DNA of 64,000 bases from Pyruvatibacter mobilis (GTDB lineage Bacteria > Pseudomonadota > Alphaproteobacteria > CGMCC-115125). Position numbers and translations under genes: made by a program. The notes under the pieces are model-generated. The model was not told where the DNA came from, did no database searches, and saw only the letters and a list, made by a program, of their open reading frames with translations. Each line of letters starts with the position of its first letter. Within the stretch, counting starts at the first letter, position 1. Positions 25,399 through 33,675 of this stretch are shown one piece after another. Location: the NCBI RefSeq assembly GCF_012848855.1, contig NZ_CP051630.1, positions 1,281,501 to 1,345,500 on the forward strand, written 5' to 3'.

Positions 25399-27383
25399 AG
25401 GGTGAAGTCAGCCCCGAGCCAGAAAACGCTACCGAGCTTGCCGACCGTGTTTGTCGGGGCACCTTCGAGCGTCTGACCGTAATCCTTCTCGTCGGTGATG
25501 TTCTCACCCCGGACACGCAAGGCGACATGCTCGTTGATACGCCAGGCAGCGCCCAGATCAATGCGCTCGAAGCTCTTGCGCTCGGTGGTCACGCCATTTG
25601 CATCTGTTTGTGTGTAGCCGTCGCTTACAAGACCAGCACCCCACAGAGACACGTCATCTGTAATCCGGTAATCAAGACGCAAGGTTGCCTGATGCTCCGG
25701 CACGTTGACGCCGTTGGAGCCGAAAAAGATGCTGCCATTGGCCTTGGTGCCGTCAGCCCGCTCGGCTTCCAGCTCAAAGATGTGGACGTAGCCAAGGGAA
25801 GCTGAGAAGTCATCGGTGACGTCGGCATAGACTTCGAGTTCGACGCCCGACTGATCGACAGTGACGTTTTGAATGGCACCGGCGTCACGCCGCGGCACGT
25901 TCTGCTGCTCGGTGGTGTAGACAGCGACATCCGCGTAGCCCCAACCCCAGCCCTGGTTGATACCGACTTCATAGGTAAGGGACTCGACGATCTCGTCGCC
26001 AGCACCTGCCGGGTTAAGCGCGTCCGTGCCGAAATTGCCGTACTTCTCGTAAAAGCGATTGTAACCGGAGGCCACATTGGCGCGGATACGGGTCATGTCG
26101 AAGACTGAGTAGGCAGCACCGGCTTCCCAGCTGAAGAGGCTGTCCGTGCGCAGATTATCGGGCTGCTTTACACCATTGAGCTTGATGTCATTCTCGAACC
26201 AGGTGTGGCGCAGGCCCGCGGTAAGAGTGAGATTGTGGTCGAAGGTCACCGCGCTTGAATGCTTGACAGAGATGTCCGTGAACTCGGCGTCCCACTGATT
26301 GTCGCGCAGGTAGTTGGTGTGCTTGTGCTCGAAGCCGATGGAGCCTGCATAGTCCACACCGTCCGCCAGGGAACGGGTGTGGTAGAGGTCGCCGAAGGCT
26401 GTTCCGATCTCGATGCTGCGGTCACGTGATCGCGCCGGCCACAGCGTGTCGGTGTCCGAGTAGAGATACCCGACCCGGGTGCTGACCGCGTCATTGAAAG
26501 CATGGTCAACCGTTGCTGACAGGAACAGGCTTTCGGAATCGATGTCGTTGGTCGTGCCGCCACGGAAAATGCGTGTCTCAGAGTCGTTGACGATCGCGAG
26601 AGCCTCAATGCGCGTGCTGTCAGACGGGTTCAGCCCCACCTTGGCGACGGCCCCTTCGATATCCTGCTTGTCGAGATTGGCCGGTTCGCCGCCGTAATTG
26701 CCGTCAAAGATCCGCCCGGCTGCGTAGATGTCCCAGTACTTCTCGCCGTGCGCGGCTTCCAGCTGGTACACGCGTTCTTCGGCCGTGCTGATGTCCACGG
26801 TGCCTGCAAGATGGCGGTCATATCCGCGGCCTGACTTGATCGAGGTTTCCACCACGCCGCCATCGGTGCCGTCACCATATTGAACGCCGCGACCGCCTTT
26901 CTGGATTGCGATGCGGTCAATCGCGATTGTGGGAATACGGGAGCTTGAGTAGCCGCCGCCTTCTTCGTCCGCGAACTTCACGGCCGGCAGCCCGTCGATG
27001 GATGTGGATGCGCCCCAGTCCCCGAATGTCCGGATCTTGGTGCCACCACCGAAACGGTCGCCGGAGAATGGCTGGTTGACCATGCCTGTCGTGGTGAAGC
27101 GAAGGGCATCACTCGTGTTGATGGCATTGAGGTTCTGGATTTCGCTGCCCCCCACACCGGATGCCGAGCGCGGATTGGTGAACATGTTCTCCACTTCACT
27201 GCGGACCGTCTGCGAAGGATGGATGGCGTTGACCTTCACCACGATGGGCTCGAGGTCATAGACTTCGGCCAGGGCAGGTGAGGTGATTGATGTGAGATAG
27301 GCTGCAATCGTAAATGCAGCGGATGAGGCCGTGGCAATGCGCGCCCTGCCGGTGTGCCGGCAGGTCAAATCATTCGTGGACAT
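25395..27383 (-). CDS. TonB-dependent outer-membrane receptor, probable siderophore receptor
   Basis: A 662-aa protein with a signal peptide ending near SPALA and a plug domain (about residues 60-190: INTSDALRFTTTGMVNQPFS, then GGGTKIRTFGDWGAST and IQKGGRGVQYGDGTDGGVV). A 22-strand type beta barrel follows and ends with the outer-membrane C-terminal motif FWLGADFTL. The TonB box is probably in the segment before the plug (DLEPIVVKV). Co-transcription with the PepSY protein and the palindromes upstream suggest ferric-siderophore uptake under iron control. The ligand is not identifiable. Confidence 0.92.
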   Translation of the reverse strand: MSTNDLTCRHTGRARIATASSAAFTIAAYLTSITSPALAEVYDLEPIVVKVNAIHPSQTVRSEVENMFTNPRSASGVGGSEIQNLNAINTSDALRFTTTGMVNQPFSGDRFGGGTKIRTFGDWGASTSIDGLPAVKFADEEGGGYSSSRIPTIAIDRIAIQKGGRGVQYGDGTDGGVVETSIKSGRGYDRHLAGTVDISTAEERVYQLEAAHGEKYWDIYAAGRIFDGNYGGEPANLDKQDIEGAVAKVGLNPSDSTRIEALAIVNDSETRIFRGGTTNDIDSESLFLSATVDHAFNDAVSTRVGYLYSDTDTLWPARSRDRSIEIGTAFGDLYHTRSLADGVDYAGSIGFEHKHTNYLRDNQWDAEFTDISVKHSSAVTFDHNLTLTAGLRHTWFENDIKLNGVKQPDNLRTDSLFSWEAGAAYSVFDMTRIRANVASGYNRFYEKYGNFGTDALNPAGAGDEIVESLTYEVGINQGWGWGYADVAVYTTEQQNVPRRDAGAIQNVTVDQSGVELEVYADVTDDFSASLGYVHIFELEAERADGTKANGSIFFGSNGVNVPEHQATLRLDYRITDDVSLWGAGLVSDGYTQTDANGVTTERKSFERIDLGAAWRINEHVALRVRGENITDEKDYGQTLEGAPTNTVGKLGSVFWLGADFTL

Positions 27384-27405
27384 AGTATTTCCCCCTAGTC
27401 CCTAT

Positions 27406-27422
27406 TTGCGAACAATTCGCAA
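27406..27422 (-). promoter_or_regulatory. Perfect palindrome, candidate iron-response operator 1
   Basis: TTGCGAA-CAA-TTCGCAA, 7-bp perfect arms with a 3-base spacer, lying 23 bases upstream of the TonB receptor start. The TGCGAA/TTCGCA arms resemble alphaproteobacterial Fur-type operators. Position and symmetry are seen directly; the regulator is inferred. Confidence 0.5.
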
Positions 27423-27445
27423 TGCCTAGGCGAGACCCGCTTCAT

Positions 27446-27468
27446 TTGCAATCGATTCTTATTCGCAT
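27446..27468 (-). promoter_or_regulatory. Imperfect Fur-like box, candidate operator 2
   Basis: On the minus strand this reads ATGCGAAT, a spacer, then ATTGCAA, with AATAAGAATCGATT between the half-sites. By eye it matches the E. coli Fur consensus at about 11 of 19 positions. It lies about 25 bases upstream of the perfect palindrome and could overlap the receptor promoter. Confidence 0.4.
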
Positions 27469-27643
27469 ACTGTCTGTGGGGAAATTTGGCTTGAGGCGAA
27501 GGGATGCGCGATCCACACAGCAACGTGAGATGCCTGACGAAGCCGTAACTTGCGGGGAACCTCTGTAAAGCGCCACGTTTTTACCCAAGATTGTGGTTAC
27601 CAGCAGGACTCACACAAATGCTGGAACATCCGGGAGAAAACAG

Positions 27644-28426
27644 ATGGCCGATCCAATCGAGACCGCCGGTCACGGTTCCACGACACAGCGCCGCAGCAGC
27701 CGCCTGACGGCTCTGCCGGTCCTCGGGGGCAGCCTGGCAGCCGCAGCCCTGATCTGGGCCGGGGTTTCCATTGCCGAGCCGACCACCCCTGTGGATGCCG
27801 CCGAGCGCCAGGCTGATACGCTGGAAGAAGCCAACAAGCCGGCCGCGGAAGCGCCACGGCCCCTGGCAGGCGATCCGGAGGCCATCGCGAAAGTGGTGGC
27901 GGAGGCTCCCCGGACCGAGCAGGGCGGGTTCGACCTTTATCGGCGCGGACTTTATCCCGAGGCCCTGATGGTGTGGCAGGAAGCCGCAGCAAATGGGGAT
28001 GCAGGGGCAGCTTACCGCGTTGGTGCTACCTACATGGACGGACAGGCAGTGCCCATCGACCTGGAAAAAGGCGTGGAGTGGCTTCGCAAATCCGCTGAGA
28101 TGGGCGAAGCCCGGGCGATGGGAGACCTCGGAAGCGCGTATGACTGGGGCTTTGGTGTGCCAAAGGACCGGGCCAAGGCTGCAGAGCTTTATGAGCAGGC
28201 CGCCCGCAAGGGACACGCGGCCAGCCAGTACAATATCGGCGTGCTTTACGAGGAAGGAGAGGGCGTCGAGCAGGATTTGGTGAAGGCCTACATGTTCTAT
28301 CTTCTGTCGAACGAAAACGGCTTTCCCAAATATCCGGCCGAAGCTATCGCGGCGCTCGAACCGAAATTGACGAATGAGCAGATCAAAAAAGGTGTAGATG
28401 CCGCCAGATCTTTTGACCCGATTTGA
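27644..28426 (+). CDS. Sel1-repeat protein with N-terminal membrane anchor
   Basis: 260 aa. One hydrophobic segment (LTALPVLGGSLAAAALIWAG, about residues 22-41) serves as an anchor or uncleaved signal. A low-complexity Ala/Glu/Pro linker follows. From about residue 95 there are Sel1 units: GFDLYRRGLYPEALMVWQEA, then YRVGATYMDGQAVPIDLEKG, GDLGSAYDWGFGVPKDRAKA and YNIGVLYEEGEGVEQDLVKA. Such repeats mediate protein-protein contacts in the periplasm. The ATG with GGGAGA upstream is chosen over an in-frame start 17 codons earlier. No function is assigned. Confidence 0.82.
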   Translation: MADPIETAGHGSTTQRRSSRLTALPVLGGSLAAAALIWAGVSIAEPTTPVDAAERQADTLEEANKPAAEAPRPLAGDPEAIAKVVAEAPRTEQGGFDLYRRGLYPEALMVWQEAAANGDAGAAYRVGATYMDGQAVPIDLEKGVEWLRKSAEMGEARAMGDLGSAYDWGFGVPKDRAKAAELYEQAARKGHAASQYNIGVLYEEGEGVEQDLVKAYMFYLLSNENGFPKYPAEAIAALEPKLTNEQIKKGVDAARSFDPI

Positions 28427-28524
28427 CACTTGATTCAGGGTTTCGCGTTACGAGTGCCCCTGACGTGTGCCGCAATTCCACTTTCTTTCCTCTCCCATCG
28501 TGGTATGTGAGGCGCATAGTTAAC

Positions 28525-28546
28525 GACAGTTAAGAACCTAACTGTC
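28525..28546 (+). promoter_or_regulatory. Perfect 8-bp inverted repeat upstream of the DUF1329 gene
   Basis: GACAGTTA-AGAACC-TAACTGTC: perfect 8-bp arms, a 6-base spacer, then TTTG. It lies 86 bases before the DUF1329 start and 99 after the Sel1 gene stop. It could be an operator for a dimeric regulator, or a weak terminator of the upstream gene. AT-rich arms in GC-rich DNA favour an operator. Confidence 0.45.
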
Positions 28547-28631
28547 TTTGGACCGGTTTTGTTCAGGCTGGCCGTGTAACCCTTGTCGCAACTGGGAACC
28601 ACGGCCGGGGGGCCCACAAGGAGGACTGACA

Positions 28632-30002
28632 ATGAGTACGAAGATCCAGACCGCAGCTGGCGCCGCCGCCATGCTGCTTGCGGCAGCGGCGATGGCCGTG
28701 CCGGCAGCAGCGAAGGTGAGCCAGGCGGAAGCTGACAAGCTCGGCAATTCACTGACGCCGATCGGCGCTGAAAAGGCGGGCAATGCAGAAGGCACGATCC
28801 CGGCCTGGGAACCGCTTGCCTCGACGCCGGCACATGAGCAGGGCGGCTTTTACGCCGACCCCTATGCCGATGATCAGCCGCTGTTCACCATCGATGGCAG
28901 TAACAAGGCGCAGTACGCCGACAAGCTGACCGAGACGCACAAGGCGCTGCTCGACAACGTCGCCAACTACAAGATGATCGTTTACCCGTCGCGCCGTAAC
29001 TGCGCGTACCCGGAATTCGTGAACGAGGCGCTCAAGTACAACGCGCTGAATGCCGAGCTCGTGGCCGATGGTAACGGTGTTGCCAACGCCAAGATCGCCG
29101 CTCCGTTCCCGATCCCGCAGGAAGGCGTGGAGCTGGTGTGGAACCACAATCTCCGCTACCGCGGCTTCAAGCTGAACCGCCAGTTCGCGTCGATCGCGCC
29201 GGACGGCTCGGGCAGCTTCACCCCGGTTACCGTTTATGACGAAGTGATCTTCACCTACTCGGATCCGGCGCTGCAGAGCTTCGAGAGCCTCGACAACATC
29301 TCGCTCAAGTATCTGCAGACGGTTATTGCGCCGTCACGCCGTGCCGGTGAGCTGCTGCTGGTGCACGAAACCATCAACCAGGTGAAGGGTGCCCGTAACG
29401 CGTGGCAGTACAACCCGGGCACCAAGCGTGTGCGCCGTGCGCCGACCGTGGCTTACGACAACCCGCAGAGCTATTCCGACGGTCGTCAGACCACGGACCA
29501 GTTCGACCTCTTCAACGGTTCGCCGGACCGCTACACCTGGACCAACCAGGGCAAGTCGGAGAAGTACATCGCGTACAACACCTACAAGTGGGCCGACCCG
29601 TCGAACGAGTATGAGAACATGCTGAACGCGGATTCGCTGAACCAGGACCTGATGCGGTATGAACTGCACCGCGTCTGGACGGCGGAAGGCAAGCTGCGCG
29701 AAGGTCAGCGTCACATCTACACCCGCCGCGTGATGTCTTTCGACGAAGACACCTACAACATGGTCACCGGCGAGATGTATGACAGCCGCGGCCAGCTGTG
29801 GCGTGTGCAGGAAGGTCACATCATCAACTATTATGACCTGCCGACCTGCTGGAACAACTCGGACGTCACCTATGACATCCAGGCCGGCTACTACAACGTG
29901 CAGGGCCTGAAGAACCAGGAGCGTGAGATCAACTACGCTTATGACGAGCTGAACGAAGATCTCCTGACCCCGGCAGCCCTGCGCCGCCGCGGCGTGCGCT
30001 AA
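28632..30002 (+). CDS. DUF1329 family exported protein
   Basis: A 456-aa protein with a signal peptide (MLLAAAAMAVPAAA). After it come VSQAEADKLGNSLTPIGAEK and GTIPAWEP, the standard opening of DUF1329. The fold is believed related to outer-membrane lipoprotein-sorting LolA/B barrels; the role is not established. The gene has a strong ribosome binding site (AAGGAGG), a perfect palindrome upstream, a strong terminator downstream and a visibly narrow codon set (AAC, TTC, ATC, CTG, CGC dominate), all pointing to high expression. It is Tyr- and Asn-rich near the C-terminus. Confidence 0.88.
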   Translation: MSTKIQTAAGAAAMLLAAAAMAVPAAAKVSQAEADKLGNSLTPIGAEKAGNAEGTIPAWEPLASTPAHEQGGFYADPYADDQPLFTIDGSNKAQYADKLTETHKALLDNVANYKMIVYPSRRNCAYPEFVNEALKYNALNAELVADGNGVANAKIAAPFPIPQEGVELVWNHNLRYRGFKLNRQFASIAPDGSGSFTPVTVYDEVIFTYSDPALQSFESLDNISLKYLQTVIAPSRRAGELLLVHETINQVKGARNAWQYNPGTKRVRRAPTVAYDNPQSYSDGRQTTDQFDLFNGSPDRYTWTNQGKSEKYIAYNTYKWADPSNEYENMLNADSLNQDLMRYELHRVWTAEGKLREGQRHIYTRRVMSFDEDTYNMVTGEMYDSRGQLWRVQEGHIINYYDLPTCWNNSDVTYDIQAGYYNVQGLKNQEREINYAYDELNEDLLTPAALRRRGVR

Positions 30003-30027
30003 GCGCTCACACACAACCACTGGAACA

Positions 30028-30058
30028 GCCCTCCGGACCTCGGTCCGGGGGGCTTTTT
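30028..30058 (+). terminator. Rho-independent terminator after the DUF1329 gene
   Basis: GCCCTCCGGACC pairs with GGTCCGGGGGGC (one G-T pair) around a tiny loop and is followed by five T. It begins 26 bases after the stop codon. Confidence 0.9.
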
Positions 30059-30165
30059 AATGTCCGCATCAGATCGGATCCGCAGCGGTGCATTGCATCG
30101 ACGCGCATAGTCGCCGATGCTTCCCGCGAGAGAGAAACGCACCGAACTGCGGGACAAGACAAACA

Positions 30166-31506
30166 ATGACGCAGCCTAGCCATAGCGCGACATGGACCAA
30201 CTGGTCCGGCGCGCTTACCTGTACGCCATCACGTGTGATCATGGCGGAAGACGAGACGGCGATTGCCGACGCCATTACCCATGCTTCCCATGACGGCGCA
30301 ACGCCGATCCGCGTGCCGGGCACCGGCCATTCCTTCACCCCCATCGTCATTACCGATGGCAGCCTGATCAACATCGACAGGCATGCAGGCATCATCGACA
30401 CGGATGCAGCAACCGGCCGTGTGCGGGTCAAGGCGGGCACAAAGATTGCCGATCTCGGTGCGCCGTTGCTGGAGGCCGGTCTGGCGCTGGCCAATCAGGG
30501 CGACATCAACAAGCAGTCGATCGCAGGTGCTGTTTCCACCGGCACGCACGGGACGGGGGTGACACTCGGTTCTGTCTCTTCGCAGGTGGTTGGCCTGAAG
30601 CTGGTAACAGCGGGTGGCGACGTCATCGAAGCCAATGCCGATGAGAACCGTGATGTGTTTGACGCGGGTCGTGTCTCCATCGGCGCGCTCGGGGTGCTGA
30701 GTGAACTTACCCTGCAATGCGTGCCGGCCTACACGCTGAGCGAAATGACCGGGCGCATGAAGGCGGAGGCCATGTTTGAGCAACTCGACACGCTGGTGCG
30801 GGACAACCGGCATTTCGAGTTCTTCTGGTTTCCGTTTGCCGATGACGTGCTCATCAAGACGCTCAACATCACTGATGAACCGGCGCGGCCCGCGCGGTCT
30901 GCCGGGAGTGATTTCGAAGACCGTGTGATGACGTTCTGCTGCGAGCTGTCGCGCGTGTTTCCTTTCCTGCGCGGGCCCCTGCAGCGGTTTCTCACGCGCA
31001 ACTCCGGCGCGGAGATGCTCGGTGCGCGGGAGTTCACCGGCAAGGCGAAGATACGCCACGCTTATCAAGCGTTTCCGAGTGAGCGGAATGTGCGCTTCAA
31101 CGAGATGGAATATGCGGTGCCCATCGAGCATGGGCCTGACTGCGTGCGGGAGATTGCCGACCACATGCGCAAGAACGGAGGCAACTTCCTGTTTCCGCTC
31201 GAATACCGGACCATCAAGGGGGATGATATGTGGCTGAGCCCGTTCTACGGGCGCGATAGTGTCACGATCTCCCTGCACCAATATGCACGCCAGCCCTATC
31301 GGCGTCTGTTCGACGGGGCGGAAGCCATCTTCCGCGCCTATGGCGGGCGGCCGCATTGGGGCAAGCTGCACACGCTGACCGCACGGGAACTGGCTCCGCT
31401 TTATCCGCGGTGGGATGATTTTCAGGCTGTCCGCAAGCGCCTTGATCCGGAGGGCGTCTTCCTGACGCCCTATCTGGCGCGCCTGTTTGGCGAGGATGCT
31501 TATTGA
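30166..31506 (+). CDS. FAD-linked aldonolactone oxidase (gulono/arabinono-lactone type)
   Basis: A 446-aa flavoprotein of the vanillyl-alcohol oxidase superfamily. The FAD-binding loop RVPGTGHSFTP (about residues 48-58) has the histidine that is covalently flavinylated in aldonolactone oxidases. GAVSTGTHGTGV follows around 120-131, and HWGKLH near the C-terminus is the conserved HWxK catalytic motif of L-gulono-/D-arabinono-1,4-lactone oxidases. No signal peptide is seen. The ATG at 30166 is chosen on homology. The natural lactone is unknown. It converges on a cytochrome c gene with a 7-base overlap. Confidence 0.87.
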   Translation: MTQPSHSATWTNWSGALTCTPSRVIMAEDETAIADAITHASHDGATPIRVPGTGHSFTPIVITDGSLINIDRHAGIIDTDAATGRVRVKAGTKIADLGAPLLEAGLALANQGDINKQSIAGAVSTGTHGTGVTLGSVSSQVVGLKLVTAGGDVIEANADENRDVFDAGRVSIGALGVLSELTLQCVPAYTLSEMTGRMKAEAMFEQLDTLVRDNRHFEFFWFPFADDVLIKTLNITDEPARPARSAGSDFEDRVMTFCCELSRVFPFLRGPLQRFLTRNSGAEMLGAREFTGKAKIRHAYQAFPSERNVRFNEMEYAVPIEHGPDCVREIADHMRKNGGNFLFPLEYRTIKGDDMWLSPFYGRDSVTISLHQYARQPYRRLFDGAEAIFRAYGGRPHWGKLHTLTARELAPLYPRWDDFQAVRKRLDPEGVFLTPYLARLFGEDAY

Positions 31507-31910
31507 GGCACAGCTTCCATGCCGTCCGTCCCCGCATCTTCCGCTGAAGGCAGAGGCGGCGGCAGGACTGTGTCGAGATAGGCAATCAGGTCATTAATCT
31601 GTTCCGGCGTCATCTCGAATTGCGGCATGGCGATATGCGCATCGGTGCCGACAACGATCCCTTCCGCGAAACCCTCGGCCAAGTGTTCGGGCGGGTATGT
31701 GAGGGCAAGGTTCGGGAAGCCCGGTGCAGCCTCGTTGGGTGACGGCTGCCCGTCATTGAGGGCGTGGCAGGGAGCGCACAGGTTCTGAGCCAATTCCTGG
31801 CCGGCCAGCGCATTGCCCACGACATCCCCATCCTGTGCCAGGGCCGGTGCATGCGGCACCGCTAGGAGCAGGACGGCCATGGCTGTTGCCAGCAGAGAGG
31901 GATACAGCAT
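31500..31910 (-). CDS. Class I cytochrome c, periplasmic
   Basis: 136 aa with a signal peptide ending at PALA. One heme site, CAPCH, follows near residue 45. The axial methionine is probably in HIAMPQFEMT. A C-terminal tail rich in Pro, Glu and Asp follows the last helix (INDLIAYLDTVL). It acts as a small soluble electron carrier. It is the last gene of a likely metC-modA-modB-biotinyl-cytochrome run on the minus strand, 3 bases after the biotinyl protein. The partner is unknown. Confidence 0.88.
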   Translation of the reverse strand: MLYPSLLATAMAVLLLAVPHAPALAQDGDVVGNALAGQELAQNLCAPCHALNDGQPSPNEAAPGFPNLALTYPPEHLAEGFAEGIVVGTDAHIAMPQFEMTPEQINDLIAYLDTVLPPPLPSAEDAGTDGMEAVPQ

Positions 31911-31913
31911 GGG

Positions 31914-32126
31914 TCAGTCCTCCATACGGGCCACGATCTGGCCTTCCTCCACCAGGTCTTCCTCGGCCACCAGTATCTCCGTTACCTTGCCATCGCGTGG
32001 TGCCGCTACGGGGATTTCCATCTTCATGGATTCCAGGATGACGATCGCATCTTCCTCTTCGACTTCGGTGCCGGGGGTGGCTTCGATCTTCCAGACCTTG
32101 CCGGAAATCTCGGACTTGATATCCAT
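31914..32126 (-). CDS. Stand-alone biotinyl/lipoyl attachment domain protein
   Basis: 70 aa consisting only of a biotinyl domain. ESMKMEIPV carries the modifiable lysine, flanked by GKVWKIEATPGTEVEEED and DGKVTEILVAEEDLVEEGQ, which form the two halves of the flattened barrel. The start at 32126 (MDIKSEISG) matches the family; frame further upstream overlaps modB and is not domain-like. The E-S-M-K-M form resembles acyl-CoA carboxylase carriers. No carboxylase gene is adjacent, so its partner is elsewhere. Confidence 0.82.
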   Translation of the reverse strand: MDIKSEISGKVWKIEATPGTEVEEEDAIVILESMKMEIPVAAPRDGKVTEILVAEEDLVEEGQIVARMED

Positions 32127-32160
32127 CGGGTGCAGTTCTTCCTTGCTTCGGGTGGCAGGC

Positions 32161-32844
32161 TCAACGCCGCGTGGCGCGGCGCACGAGAATCTCGGAGGCG
32201 ACAAGCGCTGCGACCGCCACCGTTACCGATAGGGCCAGCACGCGCAATGCCGCGTCTTCGCCGCCGGGCAGTTGCAGAAAACTGTGAAGGGCCAGGGGCA
32301 GGGTGCGCGTCTCGCCGGGAATGGAGGCGGCGAAAGTGATTGTCGCGCCGAACTCGCCCAAGGCACGGGCAAAAGCCAGCACCGCGCCGGCGACAATACC
32401 GGGCAGCATCAAGGGCAGGGCGACGGTAACGAATGCGCCAAGGGGCGACTGGCCGAGCGTGCGGGCGGCCTGCATCAGCCGCTCCTCCACATTCTCAGCT
32501 GAAATACGAATGGCGCGGACGGCAAGGGGAAAGCCGCTGACTGCCGCGACAAGCACAGCGCCGGACCACGAGAAGGCGAGACTGACACCGAACCAGCTAT
32601 CCAGCACGCTCCCCAATGGTCCGCGGGGCCCGAGTGCCAAGAGCAGCAGATAGCCGAGGGCAACCGGCGGCATGACAAGCGGCAGGTGGACGAGGATATC
32701 GAGGGCCGTCTTGCCCCAGAATGTCCAGCGGGCGAGCGCCCAGCCGGTGAGAAGAGCAAGCGGCATGGTGACCAGGAGGCCGGTTCCCGCAACGGAGACG
32801 GACACCCAGAGCGCCTGCCATTCTGCATCGGTGATATTGCCCAT
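32161..32844 (-). CDS. modB: Molybdate ABC transporter permease
   Basis: A 227-aa membrane protein with about five helices. The ABC permease EAA loop is AARTLGQSPLGAFVTVALPL, followed by LPGIVAGAVLAFARALGEFG, the typical ModB/CysT segment. It lies 3 bases downstream of modA. The ATPase gene modC, which normally follows, is absent; the next gene encodes a biotinyl domain. Confidence 0.9.
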   Translation of the reverse strand: MGNITDAEWQALWVSVSVAGTGLLVTMPLALLTGWALARWTFWGKTALDILVHLPLVMPPVALGYLLLLALGPRGPLGSVLDSWFGVSLAFSWSGAVLVAAVSGFPLAVRAIRISAENVEERLMQAARTLGQSPLGAFVTVALPLMLPGIVAGAVLAFARALGEFGATITFAASIPGETRTLPLALHSFLQLPGGEDAALRVLALSVTVAVAALVASEILVRRATRR

Positions 32845-32847
32845 GGC

Positions 32848-33675
32848 CTACCCGCATGCCTCCGCCGTTGGGGACGGTTGGGGTTGGATCTGGTCAGCTG
32901 GGGGCGGCGATGAAAAGCCGAAGCCCGTGAAAACTTTACGCGCAGAATCCGAAGAAAGGTAGGACAGGAAGGCCTGAGCCTCCGCCGGGGCGTCACGTGT
33001 CAGCACAGCCTCGTAGAGGATCGCATCATGGAGATGATCCGGAACCACTGCGGCAACGGCGAGACGCGGCGCTATGGCGGCGTCACTGGCATAGACGAGA
33101 CCGGCATCCGCTGCGCCGGTACCCACCCATGCAAGGACGGTGCGGACGTTGTCGCCGCGAATGAGACGTGCTTCCAACCTGTCCCACATACCGATCGCCT
33201 CAAGAGACTGGCGCGCATAGATGCCGGCGGGAACGCCCTCCGGGTCGGCAATCGCAAACCGTCGTACATCGAGGAGCGGGTTTTGTTCGGAGAACACTTC
33301 GTCCGTGGTTGCCGCTCTAGATGCGGCAACGAGGACCAGGGTATTTCGCGCGAGGACCTGTCGGGATGTGGCTTCTGCCTGGCCGCAGGTGATCAGCCAA
33401 TCAACCCAGTCGCGGTTGGCGGCGATCAGCATTTGGGCGGGTGCGCCTTCGGTTATCTGTCGTGCTGCCCGCGATGTAGCGTCGAAGACCGGCGTGACCG
33501 GCCGGCCTGTTTCTGCCTCGAATGCGCGTGCGATTTCCGTCACCGCGTTGGTCAGGCTTGCGGCGGCAAAGACCAGCACGGGCGTATCCGCATGCGCGGC
33601 ACGCGGCACGGTGACCAGCATCGTGATCAGCACAGCAGACAGCAGCAGAAGAGGACGCAGGGGCTTGAGGATCAC
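32848..33675 (-). CDS. modA: Molybdate ABC transporter periplasmic binding protein
   Basis: 275 aa with a signal peptide ending near AAHA. ModA features are VFAAASLTNAVTEIARAFEA at the N-terminus of the mature protein, PVFDATSRAARQITEGAPA (oxyanion loop), ANRDWVDWL and TLVLVA. It should bind molybdate or tungstate in the periplasm. The start overlaps the metC stop by 4 bases, an unusual junction that suggests co-transcription with metC. The specificity for molybdate over related anions is inferred from family. Confidence 0.88.
   Translation of the reverse strand: MILKPLRPLLLLSAVLITMLVTVPRAAHADTPVLVFAAASLTNAVTEIARAFEAETGRPVTPVFDATSRAARQITEGAPAQMLIAANRDWVDWLITCGQAEATSRQVLARNTLVLVAASRAATTDEVFSEQNPLLDVRRFAIADPEGVPAGIYARQSLEAIGMWDRLEARLIRGDNVRTVLAWVGTGAADAGLVYASDAAIAPRLAVAAVVPDHLHDAILYEAVLTRDAPAEAQAFLSYLSSDSARKVFTGFGFSSPPPADQIQPQPSPTAEACG

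Noticed and set aside
28519-28534. CtrA-type site (TTAA pair) upstream of the DUF1329 gene
   Set aside because: The two TTAA are 6 bases apart; the CtrA full site needs 7. The TTAA copies are explained by the palindrome there.
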